Source: Marinomonas pollencensis (GTDB taxonomy: Bacteria > Pseudomonadota > Gammaproteobacteria > Pseudomonadales > Marinomonadaceae). Taken from it: DNA of 64,000 bases. Location of the stretch: the NCBI RefSeq assembly GCF_003387375.1, contig NZ_QUNG01000001.1, positions 394,510-458,509 of the forward strand, written 5' to 3'. Below, in pieces: positions 55,444 to 64,000 of this stretch. How positions within the stretch are numbered: the first letter of the stretch is position 1; every line of letters begins with the position of its first letter. Both the position numbers and the translations under genes were made by a program. Below the pieces are notes generated by a model. That model saw nothing but the letters and a program-made list of their open reading frames with translations, ran no database searches and was not told the DNA's origin.

Positions 55444-56307
55444 TTAGGCCTTTTTGTTATAACGTATCAAACCTTCTTGCGCCGTCGATGCAACCAACTG
55501 CCCTGACTGATTAAATATCTGCCCTCTAACAAAGCCCCTTGACTGACTCGCTGACGGAGAATCGGCAACATACAACAACCACTCATCCAAACGGAATTCA
55601 CGATGAAACCACATGGCGTGATCTAAGCTGGCAATGTTTAAATAAGGGTTACCTATTGATATGCCGTGGGGCATCAATGCTGTTTCTAAAAAACCATAAT
55701 CTGTTGTGTAAGCCAGCATGGACTGATGCACTAAAGGGTCATCCGGCAGTTTATCCACACTACGTATCCACATATGTCGCTTAGCAATTCCAGGGCGCGG
55801 TCGAAAGGGGTTTTGGTTTTCAACAATGCGATATTCAATAGGCCGATCGGCGGTAAACAACTCTCTTACCTTTTGAGGAATTTCGTCCGCATGCTCCTGG
55901 TATAAGGACAGCTCAGACTTAAATAACTCAGGACCAGGCACATTTGGCATGACTTCTTGATGGTCAAACCCTTGCTCCGCTCTTTGAAACGAAATCGTCA
56001 TCACTAAAATGCTTTTGCCAAACTGAGACGCGGTAACCCGACGCACACTAAAACTGCCCCCATCACGGACGATTTCAACATCGTATTCAATCGGCTGATT
56101 AGAATCCCCTGGGCGAAGGAAATAACAATGCAAGGAATGGGGCTGTCTATGCTCCACTGTTTGCGTGGCGGCGCTTAAGCTTTGCCCGACAACTTGCCCG
56201 CCAAAGACCTTAGGAAACCCTAAGTCTTGGCTACGACCAATAAACTTTGTCGTGGATAAGCGCTCGAGTCTTAACAGATCAATTAAGTTATTTACTACTT
56301 GCTTCAT
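55444..56307 (-). CDS. tesB: acyl-CoA thioesterase II
   Basis: A 287-aa double hot-dog-fold thioesterase, one residue longer than E. coli TesB (286). It hydrolyses medium- and long-chain acyl-CoAs to free fatty acids. Family blocks are GGQVVGQSLSAATQTVE (about 35-51), HSLHCYFLRPGD (about 57-68), and ASLDHAMWFHREFRLDEWLL (about 227-246), which holds the catalytic Asp. It is monocistronic, divergent from moaA, with a 193-bp spacer between. Confidence 0.94.
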   Translation of the reverse strand: MKQVVNNLIDLLRLERLSTTKFIGRSQDLGFPKVFGGQVVGQSLSAATQTVEHRQPHSLHCYFLRPGDSNQPIEYDVEIVRDGGSFSVRRVTASQFGKSILVMTISFQRAEQGFDHQEVMPNVPGPELFKSELSLYQEHADEIPQKVRELFTADRPIEYRIVENQNPFRPRPGIAKRHMWIRSVDKLPDDPLVHQSMLAYTTDYGFLETALMPHGISIGNPYLNIASLDHAMWFHREFRLDEWLLYVADSPSASQSRGFVRGQIFNQSGQLVASTAQEGLIRYNKKA

Positions 56308-56500
56308 ATTTGAACTCTACTGAATATAATTTGAGCTATTATGTAAGTAATTAAAACGGCAAACCTGTGATAAATATGCAGTTACCTAGGAAGCTTGCTC
56401 CTTAGTCGCCTATCCCTTTGAATTTGCCCGTTTACGTTTTGCCAAATGTACGTTTTTTTGCTTTGATGGACACTCACTTAACAAGGTATTTCACTTAGTA

Positions 56501-57487
56501 ATGTCATCTTTAATTGATCCATACGGCCGTAAAATTGATTATCTTCGCATTTCGGTAACCGACAAATGTGATTTTCGCTGTACTTATTGTATGGATGAAG
56601 ATGTTACCTTTTTGCCAAGAAACCAAATCCTCACGCTGGAGGAGATCGTCAAGGTCGCTAAAACTTTTATTGCCATGGGCACCAAGCGCATTCGTATCAC
56701 GGGTGGCGAACCCTTAGTGCGTAAAAACCTTCTCTGGGCGCTAGAACAAATAAGCAAACAGCCGGGGCTAGAAGAGCTCACTATTACCACCAATGGCTCT
56801 CAATTATACAAAATGGCAGAGTCTCTTCTCAATGTAGGGGTTTCTCGGATAAACATCAGCCTAGACACCCTAAAAGCAGATCGTTTTTACGCCCTGACAC
56901 GACGCGATAAATTTCAGCAAGTCATCGATGGTATTGAAAAAGCCGCTTCCTTAGATTTTAAGAAGTTGAAAATCAATAGCGTCATGCTTAAACACCATAA
57001 TGACGATGAATTGCAGAACCTTGCGCAATTTGCGCTAGACCGACAGATGGACATTAGTTTCATAGAAGAGATGCCATTAGGCGTCATTACCGACCATGAC
57101 CGAGCCGCAGCCTATTTGTCCAGCGATGAAGTAATAGAGCGACTTGAAACAAACTTTTCGCTCACTGAAAGCCAACACATTTCCAGTGGCCCTACTCGCT
57201 ATTACGACGTTGCCGGCTATCGAGGGAGAATTGGCGTCATATCTCCACATAGCCACAATTTTTGCGACACCTGCAATCGTATTAGATTAACCGCCGAAGG
57301 GCGCTTGCTACTTTGCCTAGGTAATGAACACTCCAAAGATCTCAAACCTTTTTTAAGAGCGCCACAACAAGCCATGTCATTGGAACAAGGCATTATCGAT
57401 GCGTTGGCGTTAAAACCGCTTAAACACCACTTTAATCTTGAAGAAGCCCCACAAATACTTCGTTTTATGAGCGCAACTGGAGGCTAA
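56501..57487 (+). CDS. moaA: GTP 3',8-cyclase (molybdenum cofactor)
   Basis: A 328-aa radical SAM enzyme that makes the first Moco intermediate from GTP. The SAM cluster cysteines are C23, C27 and C30 in CDFRCTYC. The second cluster is in CDTCNRIRLTAEGRLLLC, near residues 258-275. The C-terminus ends in the GG tail (SATGG) needed for activity. It is first in the moaA-moaB-moeA unit, with moaB starting 13 bp after its stop. No moaC, moaD or moaE lies in this window. Confidence 0.96.
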   Translation: MSSLIDPYGRKIDYLRISVTDKCDFRCTYCMDEDVTFLPRNQILTLEEIVKVAKTFIAMGTKRIRITGGEPLVRKNLLWALEQISKQPGLEELTITTNGSQLYKMAESLLNVGVSRINISLDTLKADRFYALTRRDKFQQVIDGIEKAASLDFKKLKINSVMLKHHNDDELQNLAQFALDRQMDISFIEEMPLGVITDHDRAAAYLSSDEVIERLETNFSLTESQHISSGPTRYYDVAGYRGRIGVISPHSHNFCDTCNRIRLTAEGRLLLCLGNEHSKDLKPFLRAPQQAMSLEQGIIDALALKPLKHHFNLEEAPQILRFMSATGG

Positions 57488-57500
57488 ATAAGGACCCCTA

Positions 57501-58040
57501 ATGAGTAAAATTCCAACCCCATTTCGACCATTGCAAATCAGTGTGTTAACGGTTTCAGATACACGCTCACTTGCCGAAGACACCTCAGGAGACGCACTGA
57601 TTGCTCATCTTAGCGCAGCAGGACATTCACTTTATCAACGCCAACTAGTGAAAGACGATGTGTATGCCATGCGCGCGGTTGTCTCCCAATGGATAGCAGA
57701 TTCTAACAATCATGTTGTATTAATCACTGGCGGCACGGGTTTTTATTCCCGCGACAGCACCCCGGAAGCGATGATTCCTTTATTTGATAAGCAAATAGAA
57801 GGTTTTGGCGAACTCTTTCGACAGATTTCTTACGAGGAAATAGGCACTTCTACTATTCAATCTCGCGCGGTCGCAGGCCTGGCAAATAAAACGCTTATAT
57901 TCTGTTTACCAGGTTCGACAGGCGCTTGCCACACCGCCTGGAATGGCATTCTTAAAGAGCAATTGGACGCCACTCACCGCCCTTGTAACTTTGTTGAATT
58001 GCTCCTTGGTGCTTATCAACCAAAACTGCACAAGGTATAA
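57501..58040 (+). CDS. moaB: molybdenum cofactor biosynthesis protein B
   Basis: A 179-aa MoaB/Mog-type protein that binds molybdopterin and is thought to adenylylate it. VVLITGGTGFYSRDSTPEAM (about 73-92) is the molybdopterin-binding signature, with GGTG and the Asp. LPGSTGACHTAWNGIL (about 136-151) is the second conserved block. RBS is AGGA 6-7 nt before ATG. Located between moaA and moeA, within one operon. Confidence 0.93.
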   Translation: MSKIPTPFRPLQISVLTVSDTRSLAEDTSGDALIAHLSAAGHSLYQRQLVKDDVYAMRAVVSQWIADSNNHVVLITGGTGFYSRDSTPEAMIPLFDKQIEGFGELFRQISYEEIGTSTIQSRAVAGLANKTLIFCLPGSTGACHTAWNGILKEQLDATHRPCNFVELLLGAYQPKLHKV

Positions 58041-58041
58041 A

Positions 58042-59235
58042 ATGATGTCTGAGCTATTGCCCTTTGAAGAAGCTCTTGCCGCGATGGAAAATATCCAGAG
58101 CACACCACCTAATGAAGAACAAATTGAGCTAAATAAAGCCCTAGGTCGTATCACTTGTAACGACATTATTGCCACGAGTTTTGTGCCACCTGATGACAAT
58201 AGCGCCATGGATGGCTATGCCTTTCGCTTCTGTGATTGGAGTCCTGAAAAAGTTTTCCCGATCAGCCAGCGAGTGCCCGCTGGACAGGCCCCAGCCCCTC
58301 TTGAAGAAGGCACCTGTGCACGTATTTTTACTGGTGCAAACATTCCCAAAGGCGCAGATACCGTAATTATGCAAGAGGAAGCACAACCACAAGAGGCTGG
58401 AATCCTCTTTCCTCACGCCAAGGCCAACAGCAACATTCGCCCACAAGGGCAGGACATTAAAAAAGGCCAAGTGATTATTCATAAAGGCACGAAAATCACA
58501 CCAATGCATATTGGCTTACTGTCGAGTTTGGGACAAACAAAAGTCTCCGTTTTTTGCCCCCTCAAAGTCGGCATTTTAACCACAGGTGATGAGTTAATTC
58601 CTGCGGGAAACACACTTGCAGAAGGCCAGATTTTTAATTCGAATGGCCCCATGCTAAGCGCGCTCATCACGCAAGCTGGCTATCAGGTTTCTCAGTGCCT
58701 ACATGCAAAGGACTCCCCACAAGCAACCGAATCTGCCATTCAAACTCTGCTTGAATGCAGTGATGTGATTCTGTCATCAGGTGGCGTGTCGGTAGGAGAA
58801 GAAGACCATGTTAAAACTGTGCTGGAGAAGCTCGGTAAGGTTCACTTATGGAAAATAGCCATTAAACCGGGTAAACCGTTAGTCCATGCGACCTTGGGCA
58901 ACACCCCTTTTCTCGGCTTACCTGGCAACCCTAGCTCCACTTTGGTGACCTATCATTGGTTTGCTCGACGCTTACTCGCACGCTGTGCAGGACAAGAAAA
59001 TCTATTCGATATTTCCTACCCAGTAGACGCCGGCTTTAATCGGAGTAAAACCATTAAACGAGACGAGTTCTTACGCGTTTCAATCAGCTCTGATGGTTTA
59101 GCCTATGCACACCCACAACAAAGCTCTGGCGCCTTAATCGCGGCCTGCGAAAGCCAAGGGTATTTACACATCAAAGCGCACACGCCAATCGAGTATGGCT
59201 GTTCTTACGCTTTTTACCCGTTTTCAGGGTTCTAG
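58042..59235 (+). CDS. moeA: molybdopterin molybdenumtransferase
   Basis: A 397-aa protein that inserts molybdate into adenylylated molybdopterin. Start is ATG 58042 or the adjacent ATG 58045, with the moaB stop just before; the longer ORF from 57943 runs through moaB in another frame and is not used. Landmarks are PPDDNSAMDGYAF (about 49-61), RIFTGANIPKGADTVIMQEE (about 95-114), TGDELIPAG (about 182-190), SSGGVSVGEEDHV (about 242-254) and GLPGNPSSTLVTY (about 290-302). It completes the moaA-moaB-moeA operon. Confidence 0.95.
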   Translation: MMSELLPFEEALAAMENIQSTPPNEEQIELNKALGRITCNDIIATSFVPPDDNSAMDGYAFRFCDWSPEKVFPISQRVPAGQAPAPLEEGTCARIFTGANIPKGADTVIMQEEAQPQEAGILFPHAKANSNIRPQGQDIKKGQVIIHKGTKITPMHIGLLSSLGQTKVSVFCPLKVGILTTGDELIPAGNTLAEGQIFNSNGPMLSALITQAGYQVSQCLHAKDSPQATESAIQTLLECSDVILSSGGVSVGEEDHVKTVLEKLGKVHLWKIAIKPGKPLVHATLGNTPFLGLPGNPSSTLVTYHWFARRLLARCAGQENLFDISYPVDAGFNRSKTIKRDEFLRVSISSDGLAYAHPQQSSGALIAACESQGYLHIKAHTPIEYGCSYAFYPFSGF

Positions 59236-59263
59236 CCCCATCACTAGCTAGCAATAAGACACG

Positions 59264-60196
59264 CTACTTAGTCGGCTGGCCTTCTTCTTCGATAAAGGCG
59301 TGTCTTAATAAACCACGAAACCATTGATGGGCTGGATCGTGTTGAAAACGCTCATGCCAAATCATGGAGTAATCAAATGGGCGACTCGCAAAAGGCAACT
59401 CATATAATGCTAACCCTGATGCGGTCGCCACCATGTCTTCCGCAAACAGACGCGGCACCGTCAATAATAAATCACTGTCCATCACCACCCTAGCCGCTGG
59501 CACAAAAGTGGGTAACTGAACTGTCACATGACGCTTATGCCCCAGCCGATCCAGCTCTTTATCAACAGCAAAATAGGCTCTACGTCCCAGTACAACCTGC
59601 ACATGATTCGACTGTAAATACGCTTCTAGAGTCAACTCCCCATGAATTTTAGGGTGCCCTTTACGCGCCAGACACACCATATAATCACTTTTCAAACGCA
59701 TTGCCCTAATACCACCAGGAGGCTCTTTGGAAAGCACCGCTACCGCTAAATCTACCTCCATATGATCCAGCTCATTGGCGGTTTCTTCATCCCAAGCTTT
59801 CACATCCAAAATAGCATTGGGTGCAGCCTGCTGAAAACGATCTAACATTTTTGGCAAAACAGTTAAGGTACCAAAATCTGTGGTAGACAATACAAACCGA
59901 CGCTGACTGGTTAAAGGCGTAAACTCACTTGGCTGAATCAAGCTTTCTAAGCCTTTTAACATATCAATCAGCACTGGAGTGAGTGTTTGAGTTTTCGTGG
60001 TGGGCGATAAGCCATGGGAGGTGCGAACAAACAGCGGGTCATCAAAGATATCCCTCAACCTAGAAAGCGATCGGCTAACCGCTGGCTGAGAAACATCCAG
60101 TCGGGCAGCGGCCTTGGTCACATTTAACTCTTCGATCAGGACTCGAAAAATATACAGTAAGTTTAGATCGATATCTGACAATCTTATTTCTGACAA
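59264..60196 (-). CDS. LysR family transcriptional regulator
   Basis: A 310-aa LysR-type regulator. The N-terminal HTH (residues 8-66) has LNVTKAAARLDVSQPAVSRS (about 24-43) and LSRLRDIFDDPLFVRT. The effector domain, from about residue 95, resembles the NodD/LeuO branch (DFGTLTVLPKML, PTFVPAARVVMDSDLLLTVP). It is convergent with moeA and lies 45 bp after serB on the same strand. There is no divergent partner gene, so its target cannot be guessed from context. Confidence 0.87.
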   Translation of the reverse strand: MSEIRLSDIDLNLLYIFRVLIEELNVTKAAARLDVSQPAVSRSLSRLRDIFDDPLFVRTSHGLSPTTKTQTLTPVLIDMLKGLESLIQPSEFTPLTSQRRFVLSTTDFGTLTVLPKMLDRFQQAAPNAILDVKAWDEETANELDHMEVDLAVAVLSKEPPGGIRAMRLKSDYMVCLARKGHPKIHGELTLEAYLQSNHVQVVLGRRAYFAVDKELDRLGHKRHVTVQLPTFVPAARVVMDSDLLLTVPRLFAEDMVATASGLALYELPFASRPFDYSMIWHERFQHDPAHQWFRGLLRHAFIEEEGQPTK

Positions 60197-60241
60197 GCGA
60201 TTACTCCACCCAATAAGCCCAACAAGCCACCACTTTAATAA

Positions 60242-61159
60242 TTAATTGGCTATGTCGCGGATTTGCTTAGAAGACATGCCTAGCAGGTATAAAATGCCAT
60301 CTAAACCTAAATTATTCATAGGGCATGGGGCCTGCTCTCTAACCAGAGGCTTAGCATGCAATGCAACACCTAAAGCCGCTTTGTTAAGCATTAATAGGTC
60401 ATTCGCACCATCGCCACACGCCAAGGTCTGGGCCCAATTAACCCCTGTATTTGCCACGATCTCAGACAACAACAGCTGTTTACGCTCAGCATCGACTATT
60501 GGTCCTAAATGCTTGCCTGTTAGCTTGCCCGCTTCTATTTCCAGTACATTGGCATGAACTTCCGCCATTGCATATTGATGCTGCACTCGATCTGCAAAAT
60601 AAGTAAAGCCACCGGAAAGTATAGCAGTGTGCCAGCCAAAGTGATGTAACACCTTCATCAAGGTTTCAATGCCATCCATATGTACAATACGCTGATAGAC
60701 GCCGTCCATCACATCGCTGCCTAGACCTTTTAATAGTGAAAGGCGCTGTACGAAGCTTTCCACAAAATCAATTTCACCACGCATTGCACTGGCCGTCACA
60801 GCGGCAATCTGCTCACCAATTCCTGCCTCTACCGCCAATTCATCCATTACCTCGGCTTTAATCAAGGTTGAATCCATATCAAATACAGCCACCCCTTGCT
60901 GATATAAGTCAGGTGTTTTTGATTGATAAATATGATCAATTTTTGTTGTGTCTGATAGCGCCAACAATGTTTGCTTAATATTGGCAAGCTGCTCATCAGG
61001 CAAGGCTTGCTCAAGCGCCACTTTAACCACGGTGTAAGCGTCTTGATCATCGCTCAATGTGTTGAACGTCCCAATGAGATGATGTTCATTTAACCAAGAC
61101 TCAAATTGATTTAAATAAGCGTGTTGAAAAGACCCAATTAAAGTGATGCTGGCAGACAT
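60242..61159 (-). CDS. serB: phosphoserine phosphatase
   Basis: A 305-aa HAD-family phosphatase that forms L-serine from phosphoserine. I choose ATG 61159 (MSASITLIG, with TAGGAG 5 nt upstream) over the ORF start at 61228, which adds unconserved residues. Residues 1-80 are a regulatory region (ACT-like, poorly conserved). The HAD motif I is VFDMDSTLIKAEVMDELAVE (the DxD pair is at about residue 95), and motif III is GDGANDLLML (about 245-254). It is divergent from the Smp/AhpA-like gene, as in E. coli where serB faces smp. Confidence 0.93.
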   Translation of the reverse strand: MSASITLIGSFQHAYLNQFESWLNEHHLIGTFNTLSDDQDAYTVVKVALEQALPDEQLANIKQTLLALSDTTKIDHIYQSKTPDLYQQGVAVFDMDSTLIKAEVMDELAVEAGIGEQIAAVTASAMRGEIDFVESFVQRLSLLKGLGSDVMDGVYQRIVHMDGIETLMKVLHHFGWHTAILSGGFTYFADRVQHQYAMAEVHANVLEIEAGKLTGKHLGPIVDAERKQLLLSEIVANTGVNWAQTLACGDGANDLLMLNKAALGVALHAKPLVREQAPCPMNNLGLDGILYLLGMSSKQIRDIAN

Positions 61160-61305
61160 AAAAGCTCCTAATACAATAATCGCGCTACTATACCAAATAG
61201 CCCCATAGAAACTAAGCACTGCTTGCACTTTAAAGAACCAAGAAAAACAATGACACCCTGTGTATACTTTAGCGATTGTTTTATTGGTGAGTTTGAAGGA
61301 CGTAA

Positions 61306-62727
61306 ATGGAGACGCACATCAAAACCAAAAAATTAACACTTTTCCTCAAGAAAAGATTAACGGCATCCGCGGCCATTATCACGACATTCACTGGCTTGAT
61401 GGTACTCACAGTCTGTCTTATTTGGTTTACTATGACTCAAGCTCTAGGGAGCTATTTGAACCAGCAAACCGAAGTGTTAGGCAGTAGCCTAGCCACTCAA
61501 GCGGCGTTCAATGCAACTCAATCCATCCTAACCAATGATTTATTAAGCTTGAATGTATTGCTGAACCGACTCGTGGTGGATGACAATATTCTCAGCGCTA
61601 GAGTCTACAATAAAAAAGACGAGCTGCTTGCCGAAGCAGACAGTGGTAACTCTGATGTTTCTAAAAATATCGACTTAAGACCTTCTGATAAACACCGCCT
61701 TTACAGCTCCAGCATTCGGTTTCGCGATGAAGTCGTTGGCCATGTTTTAATCACCCTGGATAGGACGCCAACCCAATCAACCCTTAAACACCTTAGCAAT
61801 TTGCTTATTGGGGTCTCCATTTTTATCTGTGCAATCGCATTGTTATTGGTGATTCTGCTAGCTCGCTGGCTCTTTTCACCCATCAACGACGCCACCGATG
61901 CCTTAAAGGCATTAGCAAAAGGACATAAAGATACCCCTTTACCAAGCCCGTCATTTAAAGAAGGTCGTAAACTGTGCCAAGCCATTCAAAGCGTACAAAC
62001 ACTGGATTGGCCCATCAAAGAAGAGCCCGTGACGATCAAACCTGAGAGCCTTGAGCCTGCTAGCAAAACACAACTGGAAATGGACTTTGATAAAATCTTT
62101 GAAGAATCCAACAAGCGTAGCTGCCTGCTTTACTTTGACATCCTCAATATAAATGACTGGCACGAGGAAATGACGCAACTGCAAGTAGCCAATTTATTAA
62201 CCCCGATATACCGTGCTATGTTTCAAGCCAGTGAAACCTTTATGGGGCAGGTACATCAATATAACAATGATTCTGTGGTTATCTTTTTCAGCGCGTCCAC
62301 CAGTAAAGACAACCTATACCTTAACGCCATTAGCACTGGGCAACTCTTTTTAGGTCTTATGGAAGAGCTGCTGAACAATGAACTATATCAAGACACTCCA
62401 ACACTGAACTTCCACCTTGGCTTGCACAAAGGAGGTCCAGAAATCACTGAAATGATGGCGACCAACACGTTTGATCGCCAAGCAATTCAACCCTTGCTCA
62501 ACCAGGTCGAACAACTCAGTCACTCACAGAGCGTCAATAAACTAGTACTCAGTGACTCTATTTTTATGCTGAATGATATCCAACATCGTGTTTTTACAGG
62601 CCTGCCTGAAGTTATCGATATCGATGGCGATGAGGTATTGGCTTACGAAGTAAAAGGCATGGCCGAAAAGCTTCAAGAAAAAGTAAAGCAAAAACGTTTT
62701 GAAATACAGCAACACCAACTCGAATAA
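61306..62727 (+). CDS. Smp/AhpA-like membrane protein with degenerate cyclase-like domain
   Basis: A 473-aa protein. TM1 is at about 22-42. A periplasmic region of about 120 residues (VLGSSLATQAAFNATQSILT) resembles the E. coli Smp (YtjB)/AhpA family. TM2 is at about 168-190, followed by a short HAMP-like linker. The C-terminal half (about 260-450) resembles a class III nucleotide cyclase fold: LYFDILNINDW stands where the first metal Asp should lie, and QVHQYNNDSVVIFFSA stands where the second strand pair lies. The usual catalytic Lys, Asn and Arg residues are not evident, so it is probably inactive. It faces serB; AAGGA lies before ATG. Confidence 0.72.
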   Translation: METHIKTKKLTLFLKKRLTASAAIITTFTGLMVLTVCLIWFTMTQALGSYLNQQTEVLGSSLATQAAFNATQSILTNDLLSLNVLLNRLVVDDNILSARVYNKKDELLAEADSGNSDVSKNIDLRPSDKHRLYSSSIRFRDEVVGHVLITLDRTPTQSTLKHLSNLLIGVSIFICAIALLLVILLARWLFSPINDATDALKALAKGHKDTPLPSPSFKEGRKLCQAIQSVQTLDWPIKEEPVTIKPESLEPASKTQLEMDFDKIFEESNKRSCLLYFDILNINDWHEEMTQLQVANLLTPIYRAMFQASETFMGQVHQYNNDSVVIFFSASTSKDNLYLNAISTGQLFLGLMEELLNNELYQDTPTLNFHLGLHKGGPEITEMMATNTFDRQAIQPLLNQVEQLSHSQSVNKLVLSDSIFMLNDIQHRVFTGLPEVIDIDGDEVLAYEVKGMAEKLQEKVKQKRFEIQQHQLE

Positions 62728-62747
62728 AATACGTTTTACAGAAACAA

Positions 62748-62802
62748 CAAAGCCAGCTTGATAAAGCCGCTCAATCATGAGCACTCTATCTTGCTGGCTT
62801 TG
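62748..62802. terminator. branched hairpin between the Smp-like gene and rpoS
   Basis: A perfect 10-bp outer stem, CAAAGCCAGC (62748-62757) with GCTGGCTTTG (62793-62802), encloses a GCTCA/TGAGC stem (62769-62782). It separates convergent genes and is likely to stop both transcripts, although the T-run is short. Two tandem AGCGCAACTT copies follow. Confidence 0.6.
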
Positions 62803-62856
62803 CTTAGCGCAACTTAGCGCAACTTAGCGAGTAGAAGTAGGCACAAGCCCTCTCGC

Positions 62857-63855
62857 CTAGCTGTCAAAGCGAATAACATCGTCCAATGAAAGACCTTCTT
62901 TGTCCATCATTAGTCTTAGCTTACGCAGTGCTTCGACTTGAATCTGTCTTACTCGTTCACGGGTCAAACCAATCTCAGCGCCCACATCTTCAAGCGTACT
63001 AGGCTCATAACCACGCAACCCAAAACGTCGCGCTATCACTTCACATTGTTTTTCATTCAGCTCGCTCAACCAGCCCTCTATATTCTGTAATACATCCCCT
63101 TCCTGACGATCCTCTTCAGGTCCCTGATGCTGAGTGTCTGCAAGTACTTCAACTAAGCTTTTGTCATTATCCTCGCCACCCACAGGAGAATCTATTGAAC
63201 TCACCCGCTCATTAAGGCCGAGCATTTTCTGCACATCCTCAACCGGACGATCTAGCATAAAGGCGATTTCCTCTGCGCTCGGCTCATGATCCAGCTTCTG
63301 TGTTAGCTCACGGGCTGCTCGCAGATACACGTTCAACTCTTTGACCACATGAATCGGCAAACGAATAGTTCGCGTTTGGTTCATTATGGCTCGCTCAATG
63401 GTCTGACGTATCCACCAAGTGGCATAAGTCGAGAAACGAAATCCCCGTTCTGGATCGAATTTTTCTACGGCTCGAATCAGGCCTAAATTACCTTCTTCTA
63501 TCAGATCTAATAATGATAAGCCCCGGTTTAAATAGCGACGTGAAATTTTCACTACTAAACGCAAATTACTTTCAATCATACGCTTGCGGGCTTTTTCATC
63601 GCCTTTCAATGACAACCTAGCGAAATACACCTCTTCCTCAGCAGAAAGTAGGGGAGAGAAACCAATTTCGCTCAAATATAACTGCGTAACATCTAGCACT
63701 TTTCCACTGTCATCATCGCTATAACGAGCGCTAACAGCAGACTCAAACTCTTCATCTGTTGTATCAACTAATTCATTGTTATCTACATCAGGGTCATAAT
63801 TAGACGTGTCTGGAATTCGTTTTGCTGCACTATTATTCGTTTCAATTGCTTTCAT
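62857..63855 (-). CDS. rpoS: RNA polymerase sigma factor RpoS
   Basis: A 332-aa group 2 sigma-70 factor for stationary-phase and stress genes. Region 1.2 begins at about residue 52 ([20 protein letters not shown]). Region 2 contains [20 protein letters not shown] (about 117-136) and [18 protein letters not shown] (about 138-155). Region 4 ends in [18 protein letters not shown] (about 291-308). The RIRQ/Rpo-type YLSEIG and [11 protein letters not shown] signatures support RpoS over RpoD. Strong RBS AAGGAGG before ATG. It lies 26 bp downstream of nlpD, the conserved nlpD-rpoS order. Its length is close to E. coli RpoS (330). Confidence 0.96.
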   Translation of the reverse strand: MKAIETNNSAAKRIPDTSNYDPDVDNNELVDTTDEEFESAVSARYSDDDSGKVLDVTQLYLSEIGFSPLLSAEEEVYFARLSLKGDEKARKRMIESNLRLVVKISRRYLNRGLSLLDLIEEGNLGLIRAVEKFDPERGFRFSTYATWWIRQTIERAIMNQTRTIRLPIHVVKELNVYLRAARELTQKLDHEPSAEEIAFMLDRPVEDVQKMLGLNERVSSIDSPVGGEDNDKSLVEVLADTQHQGPEEDRQEGDVLQNIEGWLSELNEKQCEVIARRFGLRGYEPSTLEDVGAEIGLTRERVRQIQVEALRKLRLMMDKEGLSLDDVIRFDS

Positions 63856-63881
63856 ATTTCCTCCTTGTCCCCAGCTTTCTT

Positions 63882-64000
63882 TTATTTTCGGGGGAGTACT
63901 TTTAGCGGATCTATAGGTTGCCCATCACGACGAACTTCAAAATGCAGTAATGATTTTTCACTGCCTTTACCACCGATCACAGCCAGTGCATCACCAGCGC
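63882..64000 (-). CDS. nlpD: NlpD C-terminal end (LytM/M23 domain), partial
   Basis: Only the last 38 codons are in the window. The reading [20 protein letters not shown], then [17 protein letters not shown] and stop, is the typical last part of a LytM (M23-like) domain of NlpD, an activator of AmiC amidase in septal splitting. It lies directly upstream of rpoS, as expected. The start and signal sequence are outside the window. The main nlpD-internal rpoS promoter would also lie outside. Confidence 0.9.
   Translation of the reverse strand, partial: AGDALAVIGGKGSEKSLLHFEVRRDGQPIDPLKVLPRK

Noticed and set aside
62806..62829. Tandem AGCGCAACTT repeats as a repeat family
   Set aside because: Only two 10-bp copies occur here; it looks like local slippage next to the terminator.
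1..64000. Mobile elements, CRISPR arrays, rRNA or tRNA genes
   Set aside because: No transposase, integrase, spaced direct repeats or cloverleaf sequences were noticed on either strand; a computed search would be needed to exclude short or degraded examples.

Overview
The window looks like chromosomal DNA of a marine gammaproteobacterium of the Oceanospirillales, perhaps a Marinomonas relative. That placement is inferred from the nlpD-rpoS end, the ilvIH, moaAB-moeA, queG and serB blocks, a norspermidine-type polyamine pair, a tripartite tricarboxylate transporter (TTT), and moderate G+C with AT-rich spacers. No database search was possible. Genes are densely packed in short operons. I see no rRNA, tRNA, CRISPR array, phage or insertion sequence.

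Layout. At 0-10 kb lie outer-membrane phospholipase A, a CHMI tautomerase, a GhrA-type reductase and a VOC protein. They are followed by a decayed TonB-receptor remnant, a Fur box and an intact TonB-dependent receptor. Next come a second VOC protein, an orphan FMN-type glutamate synthase domain protein and a divergent MFS/LysR pair. At 10-20 kb are a solo CbiM-like permease under a cobalamin riboswitch, YegD-type Hsp70, a dCache chemoreceptor, an NnrU protein, an Na+/H+ antiporter, and the carboxynorspermidine decarboxylase and dehydrogenase. At 20-26 kb are a coiled-coil lipoprotein, srkA overlapping a RecQ-family helicase, and a GT4 glycosyltransferase. At 26-31 kb are an unknown 149-aa protein, a TctCBA transporter and a 3-hydroxyisobutyrate-dehydrogenase-like enzyme. 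Both transcription units carry nearly the same 27-bp element in their upstream regions.

At 31-34 kb a GIY-YIG/LysE/DUF1127 unit is divergent from a MocR-type regulator, with repeated CTGTATGG boxes between them. At 34-40 kb is a three-gene RND efflux operon. At 40-44 kb is a FecBCDE/Fhu-type siderophore ABC operon behind a Fur-like palindrome. At 44-50 kb a TPP riboswitch precedes thiD, a ThiXYZ-like transporter, tenA, thiM and thiE, which together form a thiamin salvage operon. At 50-64 kb are ilvIH, a structured AT-rich spacer, an unknown 86-aa protein, queG, a diguanylate cyclase, tesB, moaA-moaB-moeA, a LysR regulator, serB with a divergent Smp/AhpA-like protein that has a degenerate cyclase-like domain, rpoS, and the 3' end of nlpD.

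How the genes connect. Iron uptake is represented twice: the TonB receptor near 4 kb and the inner-membrane ABC importer near 41 kb. Vitamin control is represented by two riboswitches, for B12 and TPP. The most interesting unexplained signals are the shared element linking the TTT operon to the dehydrogenase, the MocR operator array, the pseudogene beside the TonB receptor, and the hairpin-rich spacer upstream of the 86-aa gene.
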